A stretch of DNA of 64,000 nt from Pseudomonas parakoreensis (GCF_021602155.1 NZ_BQHY01000005.1:186001-250000); one strand, 5' to 3'. Shown: positions 32,120 through 42,402, counted from the stretch's first letter. A program made the numbers and translations. The notes: a model not told the origin generated them from the sequence alone.

Positions 32120-33181
32120 GTGATTGAAGCTGATCGTCTGATCGCCGCCGCGCACAGTCCGCGCGAGCGCGAAGAAGTCCAGGATCGGGCCATCCGCCCG
32201 GTCAGTCTGGCCGACTATATTGGCCAGCCGACCGTGCGCGAGCAGATGGAACTGTTCATCCAGGCGGCGCGTGGCCGTAGTGAATCCCTCGACCACACGC
32301 TGATTTTCGGCCCGCCGGGGCTGGGCAAAACCACGCTGGCCAACATCATCGCCGAGGAAATGGGCGTTTCGATCAAGAGCACGTCCGGCCCGGTACTTGA
32401 GCGTCCGGGCGATCTGGCGGCTCTGCTGACCAATCTTGAACCACACGACGTGTTGTTCATCGATGAAATCCATCGTCTGTCGCCCATCGTTGAAGAAGTG
32501 CTGTACCCGGCGATGGAAGATTTCCAGCTCGACATCATGATCGGCGAAGGGCCGGCGGCACGCTCGATCAAGCTTGATCTGCCACCGTTCACTCTCGTGG
32601 GCGCCACAACCCGTGCCGGCATGCTGACCAATCCGTTGCGTGACCGCTTCGGTATCGTCCAGCGTCTTGAGTTCTACAGCACGGCGGATCTGGCGACGAT
32701 TGTCAGTCGTTCGGCGTCTATTCTCGGACTGCCGCTGGATCCGGAAGGCTCTTTTGAAATTGCTCGTCGTGCCCGCGGTACGCCGCGGATCGCCAACCGT
32801 CTGCTGCGGCGGGTACGCGATTTTGCCGAAGTGCGGGCCAAGGGCCACATCACCAAGTCGGTGGCCGATCTGGCGTTGAACCTGCTGGACGTCGACGAAC
32901 ACGGTTTCGATCACCAGGACCGGCGCTTGCTGCTGACCATGATCGAGAAGTTCGATGGCGGTCCGGTGGGCATCGACAGTCTGGCGGCGGCGATCAGTGA
33001 AGAGCGCCACACCATCGAGGACGTGCTGGAGCCGTACCTGATTCAACAGGGCTACATCATGCGTACGCCACGGGGCAGGGTGGTGACACGGCATGCGTAC
33101 CTGCATTTCGGTTTAAACATTCCGTCACGAATGGGCGAGATGCCCGTGGCAGACGAGTTTCTCGATGCCGTGGACGATTGA
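32120..33181 (+). CDS. ruvB: Holliday junction branch-migration ATPase RuvB
   Basis: The 353-residue AAA+ motor has Walker [12 protein letters not shown], Walker [11 protein letters not shown], sensor 1 [11 protein letters not shown] and the arginine-finger/sensor 2 region [17 protein letters not shown]. The C-terminal winged helix ends [19 protein letters not shown]. It starts at GTG 32120, the base after the ruvA stop, so translation is coupled. Confidence 0.97.
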   Translation: MIEADRLIAAAHSPREREEVQDRAIRPVSLADYIGQPTVREQMELFIQAARGRSESLDHTLIFGPPGLGKTTLANIIAEEMGVSIKSTSGPVLERPGDLAALLTNLEPHDVLFIDEIHRLSPIVEEVLYPAMEDFQLDIMIGEGPAARSIKLDLPPFTLVGATTRAGMLTNPLRDRFGIVQRLEFYSTADLATIVSRSASILGLPLDPEGSFEIARRARGTPRIANRLLRRVRDFAEVRAKGHITKSVADLALNLLDVDEHGFDHQDRRLLLTMIEKFDGGPVGIDSLAAAISEERHTIEDVLEPYLIQQGYIMRTPRGRVVTRHAYLHFGLNIPSRMGEMPVADEFLDAVDD

Positions 33182-33308
33182 TACACATTTTTTGGCGATT
33201 TATTCAGCGTTTGTACTGTCACAGGACGGTACTTTTGCGGTAAAGCCTTAAACACTGAAAAAACAGTTGCCTGGCCGGATTGGCAACCCGAGGAGTAAGC
33301 ACTAGAGT

Positions 33309-33776
33309 ATGCGCGCGCAAAACGGGCTTGAGCCGTTCGCACATCGTTGTCGCGTTTATTACGAGGACACCGATGCGGGCGGCATCGTGTATTACGTTAA
33401 TTACCTCAAGTTTATGGAACGGGCTCGAACCGAGCGGCTCCGGACGCTGGGCTTTGCCCAGTCGGAACTGGCCGGAGAGGACCTGTTGTTTGTCGTGCAT
33501 TCCAGCGAAGCGCGCTACCACGCGCCGGCGCGACTGGACGACGAACTGCTGGTAAGCGCTGATGTAATCGAATTGAACCGTGCCAGCCTGCGCTTCAAAC
33601 AGCAGGTCAGGCGGGCCACGGATAATGTGCTGCTCTGTGAAGGGCAGTTTCTGGTGGCCTGCGTGCGCACCGACAGTTTGAAACCCCGGGCCATGCCCGA
33701 ATCCTTGCGTACGGCCTTTGCCGACGCGGGCGGCACGGGTACACACTCAAAGCAGGAGATAAAGCGTGGAAGCTAA
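33309..33776 (+). CDS. ybgC: Tol-Pal-associated acyl-CoA thioesterase
   Basis: The 155-residue hotdog-fold thioesterase has the active-site signature [20 protein letters not shown] with the catalytic Asp, and [13 protein letters not shown]. YbgC hydrolyses acyl-CoA and is linked to phospholipid metabolism. It is the first gene of the tol-pal cluster, and its 3' end overlaps the tolQ start by 11 bp. GAGGAG lies 13 bp upstream of the ATG, a rather long spacing. Confidence 0.94.
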   Translation: MRAQNGLEPFAHRCRVYYEDTDAGGIVYYVNYLKFMERARTERLRTLGFAQSELAGEDLLFVVHSSEARYHAPARLDDELLVSADVIELNRASLRFKQQVRRATDNVLLCEGQFLVACVRTDSLKPRAMPESLRTAFADAGGTGTHSKQEIKRGS

Positions 33777-34461
33777 CGTCGTCGACCATTCCTCCATGTG
33801 GAGCCTGGTCAGCAATGCCAGCATCGTGGTGCAGTTGGTAATGTTGACCCTGGTGGCCGCATCGGTGACCTCATGGATCATGATCTTTCAGCGCAGCAAT
33901 CTGCTGCGCGCCGGTCGACGCGCCCTGGAGAGCTTTGAAGAGCGCTTCTGGTCGGGTATCGACCTGTCCAAGCTGTACCGTCAGGCCGGCAGCAACCCGG
34001 ATCCGGATTCGGGTGTGGAGCAGATCTTCCGTGCCGGTTTCAAGGAGTTCTCCCGTCTGCGTCAGCAGCCAGGCGTCGATCCGGAAGCGGTGATGGAAGG
34101 TGTGGCCCGTGCCATGCGCGTTGCCATCTCCCGCGAGGAAGAGAAGCTGGAGCAGAGCCTGCCGTTTCTCGCCACCGTGGGTTCGGTCAGCCCGTACATC
34201 GGTCTGTTCGGTACCGTGTGGGGCATCATGAACTCCTTCCGTGGTCTGGCCAGTGCTCAGCAGGCGACCCTGGCCACCGTGGCCCCGGGTATTGCCGAAG
34301 CCCTGATCGCCACCGCGATCGGCCTGTTCGCCGCGATCCCGGCCGTTATCGCTTACAACCGTTTCTCTGCCCGCAGCGAAACCTTGCTGAGCCGCTACTA
34401 CACCTTCGCCGATGAATTCCAGGCGATCCTGCACCGCAAAGTGCACACCAGCGAAGAATAA
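33766..34461 (+). CDS. tolQ: Tol-Pal system proton-channel subunit TolQ
   Basis: The 231-residue inner-membrane protein has three helices: [20 protein letters not shown] near the N-terminus, then two in the second half around [20 protein letters not shown] and [18 protein letters not shown]. The Thr-containing pore helix is conserved. With TolR it forms the proton-driven motor. Start is GTG at 33766, inside ybgC. Confidence 0.96.
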   Translation: MEANVVDHSSMWSLVSNASIVVQLVMLTLVAASVTSWIMIFQRSNLLRAGRRALESFEERFWSGIDLSKLYRQAGSNPDPDSGVEQIFRAGFKEFSRLRQQPGVDPEAVMEGVARAMRVAISREEEKLEQSLPFLATVGSVSPYIGLFGTVWGIMNSFRGLASAQQATLATVAPGIAEALIATAIGLFAAIPAVIAYNRFSARSETLLSRYYTFADEFQAILHRKVHTSEE

Positions 34462-34475
34462 GCAGGTATTTCCCG

Positions 34476-34937
34476 ATGGCTTTAATCGCTCGAGCCCGAA
34501 ACAAGCGCAAGCCGGTCGCCGAGATGAACGTGGTGCCATACATCGACGTGATGCTGGTGCTGCTGGTTATCTTCATGGTGACCGCGCCGATGCTCAATCA
34601 GGGCGTGAAAGTGGATCTGCCCAAGGTTTCCAGCGAAGCCTTGCCGCAGGACAACAACACTCAGGTGCTGACCATTTCGATCAAGGCTGACAAGACCTAC
34701 TACTGGAACCTTGGCAGCGAAGTCGATACTGAAAAGCAGCAGGACAGGGCAATGACGTTGCCACAGATGACTGACGCAGTGACCAAGATCATCCGCGCCG
34801 GCACCGAAGGCGGCAAGCGTACCCAGGTCTTTATCCGTGGCGACAAGTCGGTCGACTACGGTGCCGTCATGGGTGCCATGGGCGGGTTGCAGAAAGCCGG
34901 GGTCGGTAATGTTGGTTTGATTACCGAGGCCCCCTGA
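34476..34937 (+). CDS. tolR: Tol-Pal system subunit TolR
   Basis: The 153-residue protein has one membrane helix with the essential Asp (VVPYIDVMLVLLVIFMVTAP) and a periplasmic domain of the ExbD/TolR type that can contact peptidoglycan. TGA overlaps the ATG of tolA by one base. Confidence 0.95.
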   Translation: MALIARARNKRKPVAEMNVVPYIDVMLVLLVIFMVTAPMLNQGVKVDLPKVSSEALPQDNNTQVLTISIKADKTYYWNLGSEVDTEKQQDRAMTLPQMTDAVTKIIRAGTEGGKRTQVFIRGDKSVDYGAVMGAMGGLQKAGVGNVGLITEAP

Positions 34938-36013
34938 TGCAGCAACAGCGAGAGCCGTCCGCCTCGGAAAGCTACTTCTGGCCCAGTGTTCTGGCGATTG
35001 TCCTGCACGTGCTGGTGTTCGGCATGCTGTTCGTCAGTTTCGCCTTCACACCCGAGTTGCCGCCGGCCAAGCCGATTGTCCAGGCGACCCTGTACCAGCT
35101 GAAATCGAAAAGTCAGGCAACCACCCAGACCAATCAGAAGATTGCGGGTGAGGCGAAGAAATCCGCCGCGCGCCAGACCGAAGTCGAGCAGATGGAGCAG
35201 AAAAAGGTCGAGCAGGAAGCGGTGAAGGCTGCGGAACAAAAGAAAGAAGAAGCGGCTCAAAAGGCCGAGGAAGCCAAGAAGGCCGACGAGGCGAAGAAAG
35301 CGGATGAGGCGAAAAAGGCTGATGAAGCCAAGAAAGCCGACGATGCGAAAAAAGCCGAGGCCAAGAAGGCAGAAGAGAAACAATTGGCTGATATAGCCAA
35401 GAAGAAAGCCGAAGAAGAAGCCAAGAAGGCGGCTGAAGAAGAGGCCAAGAAAGCGGCCGCTGAAGAAGCCAAGAAGAAGATCGTCGAAGACGCGAAGAAG
35501 AAAGCCGCCGAAGACGCCAAGAAAAAAGCTGAAGCTGAAGAGGCGAAGAAGAAAGTCGCCGACGAAGCGAAGAAGAAAGCTGCTGCCGATGCTGCGAAGA
35601 AAAAATCGCAGGAAGCGGCACGTAAATCCGCCGAAGAGAAAAAGGCTCAGGCCTTGGCAGATTTGCTTTCCGATACGCCACAGCGTCAGCAGGCATTGGC
35701 CGATGAGCAGGGTGACGAAGTCGCGGGCAGTTTCGATGACCTGATTCGTGCACGGGCAGCGGAAGGCTGGGCGCGTCCTCCTTCGGCACGCAAAGGCATG
35801 ACGGTCGTGCTGCAAATCGGCATGTTGCCGGACGGTACGGTGACTTCGGTCAGCGTGGCCAAATCCAGTGGCGACGGTCCGTTCGATGCTTCGGCGGTCG
35901 CGGCGGTCAAAAATATTGGACGTTTGACGGAAATGCAGGGAATGAAGCCGAGCGATTTCGCTCCGTATCGTTCATTCAAGATGACATTCACACCTGAGGA
36001 TCTAGCCTTGTGA
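34937..36013 (+). CDS. tolA: Tol-Pal system linker protein TolA
   Basis: The 358-residue protein has an N-terminal membrane helix ([20 protein letters not shown]), a long Lys/Ala/Glu-rich helix (about residues 70-240) spanning the periplasm, and a compact C-terminal domain ([20 protein letters not shown] to [12 protein letters not shown]) that contacts TolB and Pal. Within the helix a KADEA-type hexad is repeated four times in tandem (35280-35350) with differing synonymous codons. It overlaps tolR by one base and tolB by four. Confidence 0.95.
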   Translation: MQQQREPSASESYFWPSVLAIVLHVLVFGMLFVSFAFTPELPPAKPIVQATLYQLKSKSQATTQTNQKIAGEAKKSAARQTEVEQMEQKKVEQEAVKAAEQKKEEAAQKAEEAKKADEAKKADEAKKADEAKKADDAKKAEAKKAEEKQLADIAKKKAEEEAKKAAEEEAKKAAAEEAKKKIVEDAKKKAAEDAKKKAEAEEAKKKVADEAKKKAAADAAKKKSQEAARKSAEEKKAQALADLLSDTPQRQQALADEQGDEVAGSFDDLIRARAAEGWARPPSARKGMTVVLQIGMLPDGTVTSVSVAKSSGDGPFDASAVAAVKNIGRLTEMQGMKPSDFAPYRSFKMTFTPEDLAL

Positions 36014-37311
36014 GAAACCTTCTTCGAGGAATGCTGGTCGTGATCTGCTGCATGGCAGGGATCGCGATGGCTGATGAAAAGAACATTCTGGTCACCAGCG
36101 GCAGCGATCGGGCCACCCCGATTGCCGTCGTACCGTTCGGCATGCAGGGCGGTGCCGTGTTGCCGGACGACATGGCTGAAATCATTGGTAACGATTTGCG
36201 GAACTCGGGCTACTACTCGCCGATTCCAAAGCAAAACATGATCAGCCAGCCAAGCCAGCCGAGCGAAATCATCTTCCGTGACTGGAAGGCGGTGGGCGCT
36301 CAATACATGATGGTCGGCAGCATTGCGCCAGCGGGCGGTCGTCTGCAGGTGCAGTGGGCACTGTTCAACGTGGCCACCGAGCAGAAAGTGGCTGACGGCA
36401 GTGTTTCCGGTACCACCGAGCAACTGCGTGACATGGCGCACTTCATCTCGGACCAGTCGTTCGAAAAACTCACCGGTATCAAAGGTGCGTTTTCGACCCG
36501 TCTGCTGTACGTGACAGCCGAGCGTTTCTCCGAGAAGAACACTCGCTACACCCTGCAGCGTTCGGACTACGACGGTGCCCGTGCCGTGACTCTGCTGCAA
36601 TCGCGCGAGCCGATCCTGTCGCCGCGTTTCGCACCGGATGGCAAGCGCATCGCCTACGTGTCGTTCGAGCAGAAGCGTCCGCGGATCTTCATGCAGAACA
36701 TCGACACCGGTCGCCGTGAGCAGATCACCAATTTCGAAGGCCTGAACGGCGCGCCAGCCTGGTCGCCGGATGGCAATCGCCTGGCGTTCGTACTGTCGAA
36801 AGATGGCAACCCGGACATCTATGTGATGAACCTGGGTTCGCGTCAGATCACTCGTGTGACGGCAGGCCCTGGCATCAACACCGAACCGTACTGGGGCAAG
36901 GATGGTTCGACCATCTACTTCACCTCGGACCGTGGCGGCAAGCCGCAGATCTACAAAACCAGCGCCAGCGGCGGTGGTGCCGAGCGTGTAACCTTCATTG
37001 GCAACTACAACGCCAACCCGAAGCTTTCGGCTGATGAAAAGACGCTGGTGATGATCCATCGCCAGGACGGTTTCACCAATTTCAAGGTGGCGGCCCAGGA
37101 TTTGCAGCGAGGCAGTGTAAAGATCCTCACTGATAGCACTCTGGACGAGTCACCCACTGTTGCGCCCAACGGCACCATGGTAATCTACGCCACCCGCCAG
37201 CAGGGCCGGGGAGTCTTGATGCTCGTGTCCATTAATGGACGCGTGAGGCTCCCGCTTCCTACCGCACAAGGCGAAGTCAGAGAACCGTCCTGGTCCCCTT
37301 ACCTGAACTGA
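36010..37311 (+). CDS. tolB: Tol-Pal system periplasmic beta-propeller TolB
   Basis: The 433-residue protein has a signal peptide ([21 protein letters not shown], cut before DEKNIL), an N-terminal alpha/beta domain and a six-bladed propeller whose repeats are visible as [30 protein letters not shown] and [15 protein letters not shown]. It binds Pal and the TolA C-terminus. Start is GTG at 36010 overlapping the tolA stop. Confidence 0.96.
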   Translation: MRNLLRGMLVVICCMAGIAMADEKNILVTSGSDRATPIAVVPFGMQGGAVLPDDMAEIIGNDLRNSGYYSPIPKQNMISQPSQPSEIIFRDWKAVGAQYMMVGSIAPAGGRLQVQWALFNVATEQKVADGSVSGTTEQLRDMAHFISDQSFEKLTGIKGAFSTRLLYVTAERFSEKNTRYTLQRSDYDGARAVTLLQSREPILSPRFAPDGKRIAYVSFEQKRPRIFMQNIDTGRREQITNFEGLNGAPAWSPDGNRLAFVLSKDGNPDIYVMNLGSRQITRVTAGPGINTEPYWGKDGSTIYFTSDRGGKPQIYKTSASGGGAERVTFIGNYNANPKLSADEKTLVMIHRQDGFTNFKVAAQDLQRGSVKILTDSTLDESPTVAPNGTMVIYATRQQGRGVLMLVSINGRVRLPLPTAQGEVREPSWSPYLN

Positions 37312-37363
37312 CGCGGCGCTTTACGTTTTACTTAACACACTGGGGTTCATTAGGAGTTTCACG

Positions 37364-37861
37364 ATGGAAATGCTGAAGTTTGGTAAATTTGCTGCGCTGG
37401 CTCTGGCCATGGCTGTAGCTGTAGGTTGCTCGTCCAAAGGCGGCGACAACGCCGGTGAAGGCGCTGTTGATCCAAACGCTGGTTACGGCGCAAACACTGG
37501 TGCCGTTGACGGTTCCCTGAGCGAAGAAGCTGCTCTGCGCGCAATCACCACCTTCTACTTCGAATACGACAGCTCGGACCTGAAGCCAGAAGCCATGCGC
37601 GCTCTGGACGTTCACGCCAAAGACCTGAAAGCAAACGGCGCTCGCGTTGTTCTGGAAGGCAACACCGACGAACGTGGTACTCGTGAGTACAACATGGCAC
37701 TGGGCGAGCGTCGTGCGAAAGCCGTTCAGCGCTACCTGGTACTGCAAGGTGTTTCCCCAGCTCAGCTGGAACTGGTTTCCTACGGCGAAGAGCGTCCAGT
37801 TGCTACCGGCAACGACGAGCAGTCCTGGGCTCAAAACCGTCGCGTCGAACTGCGTAAGTAA
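37364..37861 (+). CDS. oprL: peptidoglycan-associated lipoprotein Pal/OprL
   Basis: The 165-residue lipoprotein has a signal peptide ending in VAVGC (lipidated Cys at residue 22) and an OmpA-like peptidoglycan-binding domain: [40 protein letters not shown] and QNRRVELRK. It is very close to P. aeruginosa OprL. AGGAG precedes the ATG, 52 bp after tolB. Confidence 0.97.
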   Translation: MEMLKFGKFAALALAMAVAVGCSSKGGDNAGEGAVDPNAGYGANTGAVDGSLSEEAALRAITTFYFEYDSSDLKPEAMRALDVHAKDLKANGARVVLEGNTDERGTREYNMALGERRAKAVQRYLVLQGVSPAQLELVSYGEERPVATGNDEQSWAQNRRVELRK

Positions 37862-37867
37862 TTCGAT

Positions 37868-38704
37868 ATGCGAACGTGCCGTCGTGCTGTAACTGTTCTG
37901 GCTCTCAGCCTCGCGCCGCTTGCGGCGTGGGCTGCGGTTCCTGTGGTCGATGACAACTCCGGTTATAACAATAGCGGGAGCAGTTATCCGCCTGCGGGTT
38001 ACGGTACGAACGGCGCCTATGCCGGGGGAGCGGCTTCGGCCCCTGCCTCGGCACAGGGCATGCTGTTCAACCAACTGCAACAGATGCAGGATCAGATATC
38101 GCGCCAGCAAGGTGTGATCGAAGAACTGCAGAATCAGGTTGCGCGCATGAAACAGGAATCCCTGGAGCGATACCAGGATCTTGATCGGCGCATAGGATCC
38201 GGTGTTGCACCTGCCGCGACTCCTGAGAATTCTTCTGCCGGTGGCGATGCAAGTGCTGCTGCCGGTGCCGCCGCTGGCGCCGGGGCTGCTGCCGCCCAGG
38301 CACCTGCTGCCAGTAGCGAACCGGGTGATCCGGCCAAGGAAAAGCTGTATTACGATGCGGCTTTCGACCTGATCAAAGCCAAGGATTTCGACAAGGCCAG
38401 CCAGGCTTTCTCGGCATTCCTGCGCAAATACCCGAACAGCCAATATGCGGGCAATGCCCAGTACTGGTTGGGCGAAGTGAACCTGGCCAAGGGCGATCTG
38501 CAAGGTGCAGGTCAGGCTTTTGCCAAGGTGTCACAGCTCTATCCCAAGCACGCCAAAGTGCCGGATTCGCTGTACAAGCTGGCTGACGTAGAACGCCGCC
38601 TCGGTCACACCGACAAGGTCAAAGGCATTCTGCAACAGGTGGTTTCCCAATACCCGGGGACCTCTGCTGCTCAGTTAGCCCAACGCGATCTGCAACGCAT
38701 GTAA
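37868..38704 (+). CDS. cpoB: cell-division coordinator CpoB/YbgF
   Basis: The 278-residue periplasmic protein has a signal peptide (ending LAAWA, about residue 22), a trimerising coiled coil (MLFNQLQQMQDQISRQQGVI with further heptads), an Ala/Gly-rich linker (about 118-150) and three TPR-like repeats (YYDAAFDLIKAKDFDKASQA; YPNSQYAGNAQYWLGEVNLA; VSQYPGTSAAQLAQRDLQRM). CpoB links septal peptidoglycan synthesis with outer-membrane constriction. It is the last gene of the tol-pal cluster. Confidence 0.95.
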   Translation: MRTCRRAVTVLALSLAPLAAWAAVPVVDDNSGYNNSGSSYPPAGYGTNGAYAGGAASAPASAQGMLFNQLQQMQDQISRQQGVIEELQNQVARMKQESLERYQDLDRRIGSGVAPAATPENSSAGGDASAAAGAAAGAGAAAAQAPAASSEPGDPAKEKLYYDAAFDLIKAKDFDKASQAFSAFLRKYPNSQYAGNAQYWLGEVNLAKGDLQGAGQAFAKVSQLYPKHAKVPDSLYKLADVERRLGHTDKVKGILQQVVSQYPGTSAAQLAQRDLQRM

Positions 38705-38726
38705 GTGTGTTTGACCCGTTTGGAAG

Positions 38727-38752
38727 AAACCCGCGCTCGTCGCGGGTTTTTT
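38727..38752 (+). terminator. terminator after cpoB
   Basis: AAACCCGCG (38727-38735) pairs with CGCGGGTTT (38741-38749), followed by T residues; it closes the tol-pal operon. Confidence 0.93.
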
Positions 38753-38870
38753 CGTTAGAATTCACGCCCTTTTTCTGAAACACGCTTCTGGTGATCTACG
38801 CGTTGGCGGGATTGCCTGAAGTGCCTGACGGAGGCGGACAGCCTGTTTAGCTGTTACGCCCGTGGCGACT

Positions 38871-39518
38871 ATGCAAGACACATTGAGAATCACCGAAGTT
38901 TTCTACTCGTTGCAGGGGGAAACGCGGACTGCCGGGCTGCCCACGGTTTTTGTGCGCCTGACCGGTTGCCCATTGCGTTGCCAATACTGCGACAGCGCCT
39001 ATGCATTCAGCGGCGGCACGATCCGCACCCTCGACGATATCCTTGAACAAGTGGCCGGGTTTCGCCCGCGCTACGTCTGCGTGACCGGCGGTGAGCCGCT
39101 GGCGCAGCCCAATGCCATCCCTTTGCTCAAGCAGTTGTGCGATGCCGGTTACGAAGTATCACTGGAAACCAGTGGTGCGCTCGATATCTCGGCGGTGGAT
39201 TCGCGCGTCAGTCGCGTGGTCGACCTGAAGACGCCGGACTCCAAAGAGGCGCACCGCAACCGCTACGAAAACATCGAACTGTTGACGCCCAACGATCAGG
39301 TGAAGTTTGTCATCTGTTCGCGGGACGACTATGACTGGGCGGTCTCGAAGCTGATCCAGTACGGTCTTGATCGCCGTGCGGGTGAAGTGCTGTTTTCCCC
39401 AAGTCATCATGACCTCAATGCCAGGGATCTGGCGGACTGGGTGGTGGCAGACAACCTGCCGGTGCGGTTGCAACTGCAGTTGCATAAATATCTATGGAAT
39501 GACGAGCCGGGGCGCTGA
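38871..39518 (+). CDS. queE: 7-carboxy-7-deazaguanine synthase
   Basis: The 215-residue radical-SAM enzyme makes CDG in the queuosine/preQ0 pathway. The cluster motif is [14 protein letters not shown] (C-x3-C-x2-C), and the glycine-rich [12 protein letters not shown] follows. ATG at 38871 gives the family start ([17 protein letters not shown]); an in-frame GTG at 38862 is possible, and neither has a good ribosome-binding site. queC follows after one base. Confidence 0.94.
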   Translation: MQDTLRITEVFYSLQGETRTAGLPTVFVRLTGCPLRCQYCDSAYAFSGGTIRTLDDILEQVAGFRPRYVCVTGGEPLAQPNAIPLLKQLCDAGYEVSLETSGALDISAVDSRVSRVVDLKTPDSKEAHRNRYENIELLTPNDQVKFVICSRDDYDWAVSKLIQYGLDRRAGEVLFSPSHHDLNARDLADWVVADNLPVRLQLQLHKYLWNDEPGR

Positions 39519-39519
39519 T

Positions 39520-40212
39520 ATGACTGAACAACTGAACACCAACGAAAAGCGTGCTGTGATTTTGCTGTCGGGCGGTCTGGATTCGGCCACGGTCGTGGCG
39601 ATGGCCCGGGCTGAAGGTTACGCCTGCTACACCATGAGTTTCGATTACGGCCAGCGCTCTCATGCGGAGCTGCATGCTGCCGCGCGCGTCGCTCGCGATC
39701 TGGGCGTGGTCGAGCACAAAGTGATCGGCCTGAACCTCAACGGCATGGGCGGCTCGGCGCTGACCGACACCAGCATCGACATCCCGGAAGAACTGGGCGA
39801 GGGCATCCCGGTGACTTACGTGCCGGCGCGCAACACCGTGTTTCTGTCACTGGCACTGGGCTGGGCCGAAGTACTCGGCGCGCGTGACATCTTTATCGGC
39901 GTCAACGCAGTGGACTATTCCGGTTACCCGGATTGCCGTCCCGAGTTCATTGAATCGTTCGAGCGCATGGCCAACCTGGCAACCAAGGCGGGCGTGGAAG
40001 GCAACGGTTTTCGTATCCAGGCGCCGCTGCAGAACCTGAGCAAGGCGCAGATCGTCCAGGCGGGCGTGAAGCTGGGCGTCGATTACGGCCTGACCGTTTC
40101 CTGCTATCAGGCGGACGATGACGGCCGTGCGTGCGGCAAATGCGACAGCTGCCGCCTGCGTGCAGAGGGCTTCGCAGCGGCCGGTGTAAGCGATCCAACA
40201 CCTTATTTTTGA
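39520..40212 (+). CDS. queC: 7-cyano-7-deazaguanine synthase
   Basis: The 230-residue enzyme converts CDG to preQ0 with ATP and ammonia. The ATP-pyrophosphatase loop is [17 protein letters not shown], and the zinc site is formed by [20 protein letters not shown] (four Cys). ATG at 39520, one base after the queE stop with GGGG upstream, gives about the family length; the frame is open within queE but that part is not QueC-like. Confidence 0.95.
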   Translation: MTEQLNTNEKRAVILLSGGLDSATVVAMARAEGYACYTMSFDYGQRSHAELHAAARVARDLGVVEHKVIGLNLNGMGGSALTDTSIDIPEELGEGIPVTYVPARNTVFLSLALGWAEVLGARDIFIGVNAVDYSGYPDCRPEFIESFERMANLATKAGVEGNGFRIQAPLQNLSKAQIVQAGVKLGVDYGLTVSCYQADDDGRACGKCDSCRLRAEGFAAAGVSDPTPYF

Positions 40213-40231
40213 TTTTTTTCAAAAAGGTGTT
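40197..40231. promoter_or_regulatory. AT-rich hairpin at the queC stop
   Basis: AACACCTT (40197-40204) pairs with AAGGTGTT (40224-40231), with an inner TTTTTGA/TCAAAA stem. It overlaps the queC stop codon and touches the -35 box of tRNA-Lys, so it may end queC transcription before the tRNA gene. Confidence 0.5.
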
Positions 40232-40259
40232 GAATAGTCCTTAAAAATCAGTATTATAC
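40230..40259 (+). promoter_or_regulatory. tRNA-Lys promoter
   Basis: TTGAAT (40230-40235) and TATTAT (40252-40257) are separated by 16 bp; overlapping TTATAC would give 18 bp. The start point would fall just ahead of the tRNA at 40275. Confidence 0.7.
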
Positions 40260-40274
40260 GCGCCACCACACAGC

Positions 40275-40350
40275 GGGTCGTTAGCTCAGTTGGTAGAGCA
40301 GTTGGCTTTTAACCAATTGGTCGTAGGTTCGAATCCCACACGACCCACCA
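40275..40350 (+). tRNA. tRNA-Lys (anticodon TTT)
   Basis: The 76-nt gene folds into a full cloverleaf: acceptor GGGTCGT/ACGACCC, D-loop with AGCTCAGTTGGTAGAGC, anticodon loop CTTTTAA with TTT at 40308-40310, T-loop GGTTCGAATCC, and an encoded CCA. It matches the tRNA-Lys after queC in P. aeruginosa, a known attachment site of large mobile islands there. Confidence 0.98.
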
Positions 40351-40370
40351 TATTTGGCGGTTTAGAAAAT

Positions 40371-40411
40371 CCGGAAGGCCCACGAAAGTGAGGATTTCCG
40401 GGTTTTTTTTT
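40371..40411 (+). terminator. terminator after tRNA-Lys
   Basis: CCGGAA (40371-40376) pairs with TTCCGG (40396-40401), followed by nine T residues. Confidence 0.85.
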
Positions 40412-40578
40412 GCCTGCGAATCAGGCACCGCTCCTTTCATCATTGCCTGCGCTGACACAGGTCAGAATCATCTTTTGTATCAACGGGATATTCTGTAGCC
40501 TTGCGCAGCTTCAATGCTGTCCGTGCCTGATAATACTCACTCTCCCGGCGGTACCCTCAAGTGGTCCGGAGCCGGGTG

Positions 40579-40601
40579 TATACTCGACTTTCGCGCGAAA
40601 G
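40579..40601 (+). promoter_or_regulatory. nadA -10 box and adjacent perfect palindrome
   Basis: TATACT (40579-40584) is a likely -10 box. It is followed by the perfect 14-bp palindrome CTTTCGCGCGAAAG (40588-40601), which would cover the start point and ends 20 bp before the nadA ATG. It may be an operator or a short 5' hairpin close to the ribosome-binding site. Confidence 0.45.
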
Positions 40602-40621
40602 CGCCTGCAGGTCTTGCGAAC

Positions 40622-41680
40622 ATGACGCAGATTTCCGAACGCCTTCTGGTTCAAGCCCACCTCGATGCCAAACAGCCCAAACCGCTGACTGCCGAGGAAG
40701 AGGCCTACTACCGTTCTGCCATCGCCGCCGAGCTCAAGGCTCAGGACGCGGTGCTGGTGGCCCACTTCTATTGCGATCCGGTGATTCAGGCCCTGGCCGA
40801 AGAAACCGGCGGCTGTGTGTCCGACTCCCTCGAAATGGCGCGCTTCGGCAACGCTCACCCGGCCAAGACCGTGGTGGTCGCCGGTGTGAAGTTCATGGGC
40901 GAGACCGCGAAGATCCTCAACCCGGAAAAACGTGTGCTGATGCCGACCCTGGACGCGACCTGCTCGCTCGACCTGGGTTGCCCGGTGGACGAGTTCTCGG
41001 CGTTCTGCGATCAGCACCCGGAGCGCACGGTGGTGGTGTACGCCAACACTTCGGCCGCAGTCAAAGCCCGTGCTGACTGGGTGGTGACGTCGAGCTGTGC
41101 GCTGGAGATCGTCGAAAGCCTGATGGACAACGGTGAGACCATCATCTGGGGCCCGGACAAGCATCTGGGTACTTACATTCAGCGCAAGACCGGCGCCGAC
41201 ATGCTGCTGTGGGACGGTGCCTGCATCGTCCACGAAGAGTTCAAGTCCAAGCAGCTGGAAGACATGAAGGCGTTGTACCCGGACGCCGCGATTCTGGTGC
41301 ACCCGGAGTCGCCGACCTCGGTGATCGAGCTGGCCGACGCCGTCGGTTCCACCAGTCAGTTGATCGCTGCCGCGCAAAGCCTGCCGAACAAGACCCTGAT
41401 CGTCGCCACCGACCGCGGCATTTTTTACAAGATGCAGCAGTTGTGCCCGGACAAGGTCTTCATCGAGGCGCCAACCGCCGGTAACGGCGCCGCCTGCCGC
41501 AGTTGCGCACATTGCCCGTGGATGGCCATGAACACCCTTGAGCGCACGCTCAAGAGCCTGAAGGAAGGGACGAACGAGATCTTTGTTGATCCGGCGCTGA
41601 TTCCGCAGGCGATACGTCCATTGAAGCGCATGCTGGATTTCACCCAGGCGGCGCGGATGAAGCTGGCGGGTAACGCCTGA
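40622..41680 (+). CDS. nadA: quinolinate synthase A
   Basis: The 352-residue [4Fe-4S] enzyme condenses iminoaspartate with dihydroxyacetone phosphate in NAD synthesis. Cluster cysteines lie in [26 protein letters not shown] and the C-terminal [30 protein letters not shown] shows the substrate-binding start of the first repeat. ATG at 40622 gives the family length; the frame is open upstream to 40514 without similarity. Confidence 0.96.
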   Translation: MTQISERLLVQAHLDAKQPKPLTAEEEAYYRSAIAAELKAQDAVLVAHFYCDPVIQALAEETGGCVSDSLEMARFGNAHPAKTVVVAGVKFMGETAKILNPEKRVLMPTLDATCSLDLGCPVDEFSAFCDQHPERTVVVYANTSAAVKARADWVVTSSCALEIVESLMDNGETIIWGPDKHLGTYIQRKTGADMLLWDGACIVHEEFKSKQLEDMKALYPDAAILVHPESPTSVIELADAVGSTSQLIAAAQSLPNKTLIVATDRGIFYKMQQLCPDKVFIEAPTAGNGAACRSCAHCPWMAMNTLERTLKSLKEGTNEIFVDPALIPQAIRPLKRMLDFTQAARMKLAGNA

Positions 41681-41704
41681 GGTCCTTCAGAAACACCCCA
41701 AAAC

Positions 41705-41796
41705 CTGTGGGAGCGAGCCTGCTCGCGAAGGCGGTGAATCAGCAAACATAAATGTCGGCTGATGCTACGCTTTCGCGAGCAGGCTCGCTCCCACAG
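41705..41796. repeat. paired REP palindrome, family A
   Basis: Inverted pair with core GTGGGAGCGAGCCTGCTCGC between the converging nadA and RDD genes. Confidence 0.9.
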
Positions 41797-41816
41797 TGGT
41801 ATTCGGTGTCAGGAAA

Positions 41817-42305
41817 TTATTTGGTCTTCTTCGGAATCCGCACCACACGGGTATCGGAATAGATGTCGTGCCAGGTGCGCTTCTGCTTGTCATACAGTGA
41901 CCAGAAGAATCCAAGCCCTGCGCACAGCCACGACGCGATCGACACCATGAAGCGCAGCAGGGCCTGCCACAGGCTGATCGCGCTGCCATCGGCGTTCTGC
42001 ACTCGAATCCCCCACACCTGCATGCCCAGTGTCTGCCCGCCGTGCGTCCAGAACTTGGCGAAGAACGCAAACAGCACCAGCAACAGCACCGTGGAATACA
42101 GCGGATCGCCATCCATCTTGCCGGCATCGGTCAGTGCACGCAGGCGTTCTTCACCGATGATCGCTGCCTGGATCAACTTGTAGACGAAGCCGGTGACGAT
42201 CAGCAGGGCAGTGCACAGCAGGAAGTCATAGAACATTGCTGCCAGGCGCCGGCCAAGGCCAACAGCAGGAAAGTCGCCCTGGGGAGTGAGCAGGTTTTTC
42301 GACAT
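41817..42305 (-). CDS. RDD family membrane protein
   Basis: The 162-residue protein has the RDD signature GLGRRLAAMFYDFLLCTALL near residue 16 and three hydrophobic segments (LLCTALLIVTGFVY; LYSTVLLLVLFAFFAKF; MVSIASWLCAGLGFFWSLY). GGQTLGMQVWGIRVQNADG and RTWHDIYSDTRVV are the conserved loops of the family. The function is unknown. ATG at 42305 (MSKNLLTPQGDFP) was chosen over 42323. A second RDD gene is at the left edge of the window. Confidence 0.88.
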   Translation of the reverse strand: MSKNLLTPQGDFPAVGLGRRLAAMFYDFLLCTALLIVTGFVYKLIQAAIIGEERLRALTDAGKMDGDPLYSTVLLLVLFAFFAKFWTHGGQTLGMQVWGIRVQNADGSAISLWQALLRFMVSIASWLCAGLGFFWSLYDKQKRTWHDIYSDTRVVRIPKKTK

Positions 42306-42355
42306 GGCAGCCTCTGGACGCAAAATGAAGCGCCATTTTACGGATTCGCACGCAC

Positions 42356-42392
42356 AAAAAAGCCCCTGATATCAATATCAGGGGCTTTTTTG
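42356..42392 (-). terminator. terminator after the cold-shock gene
   Basis: AAGCCCCTGAT and ATCAGGGGCTT form a long stem with A and T runs on both sides. On the minus strand it closes the cold-shock gene at 42403; a plus-strand function is possible as well. Confidence 0.88.
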
Positions 42393-42402
42393 TGACAGAA
42401 AA

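Noticed and set aside
38705-38870. preQ1 riboswitch upstream of queE
   Set aside because: No compact preQ1 aptamer-like pattern was recognisable, and QueE acts before preQ1 without known riboswitch control here.
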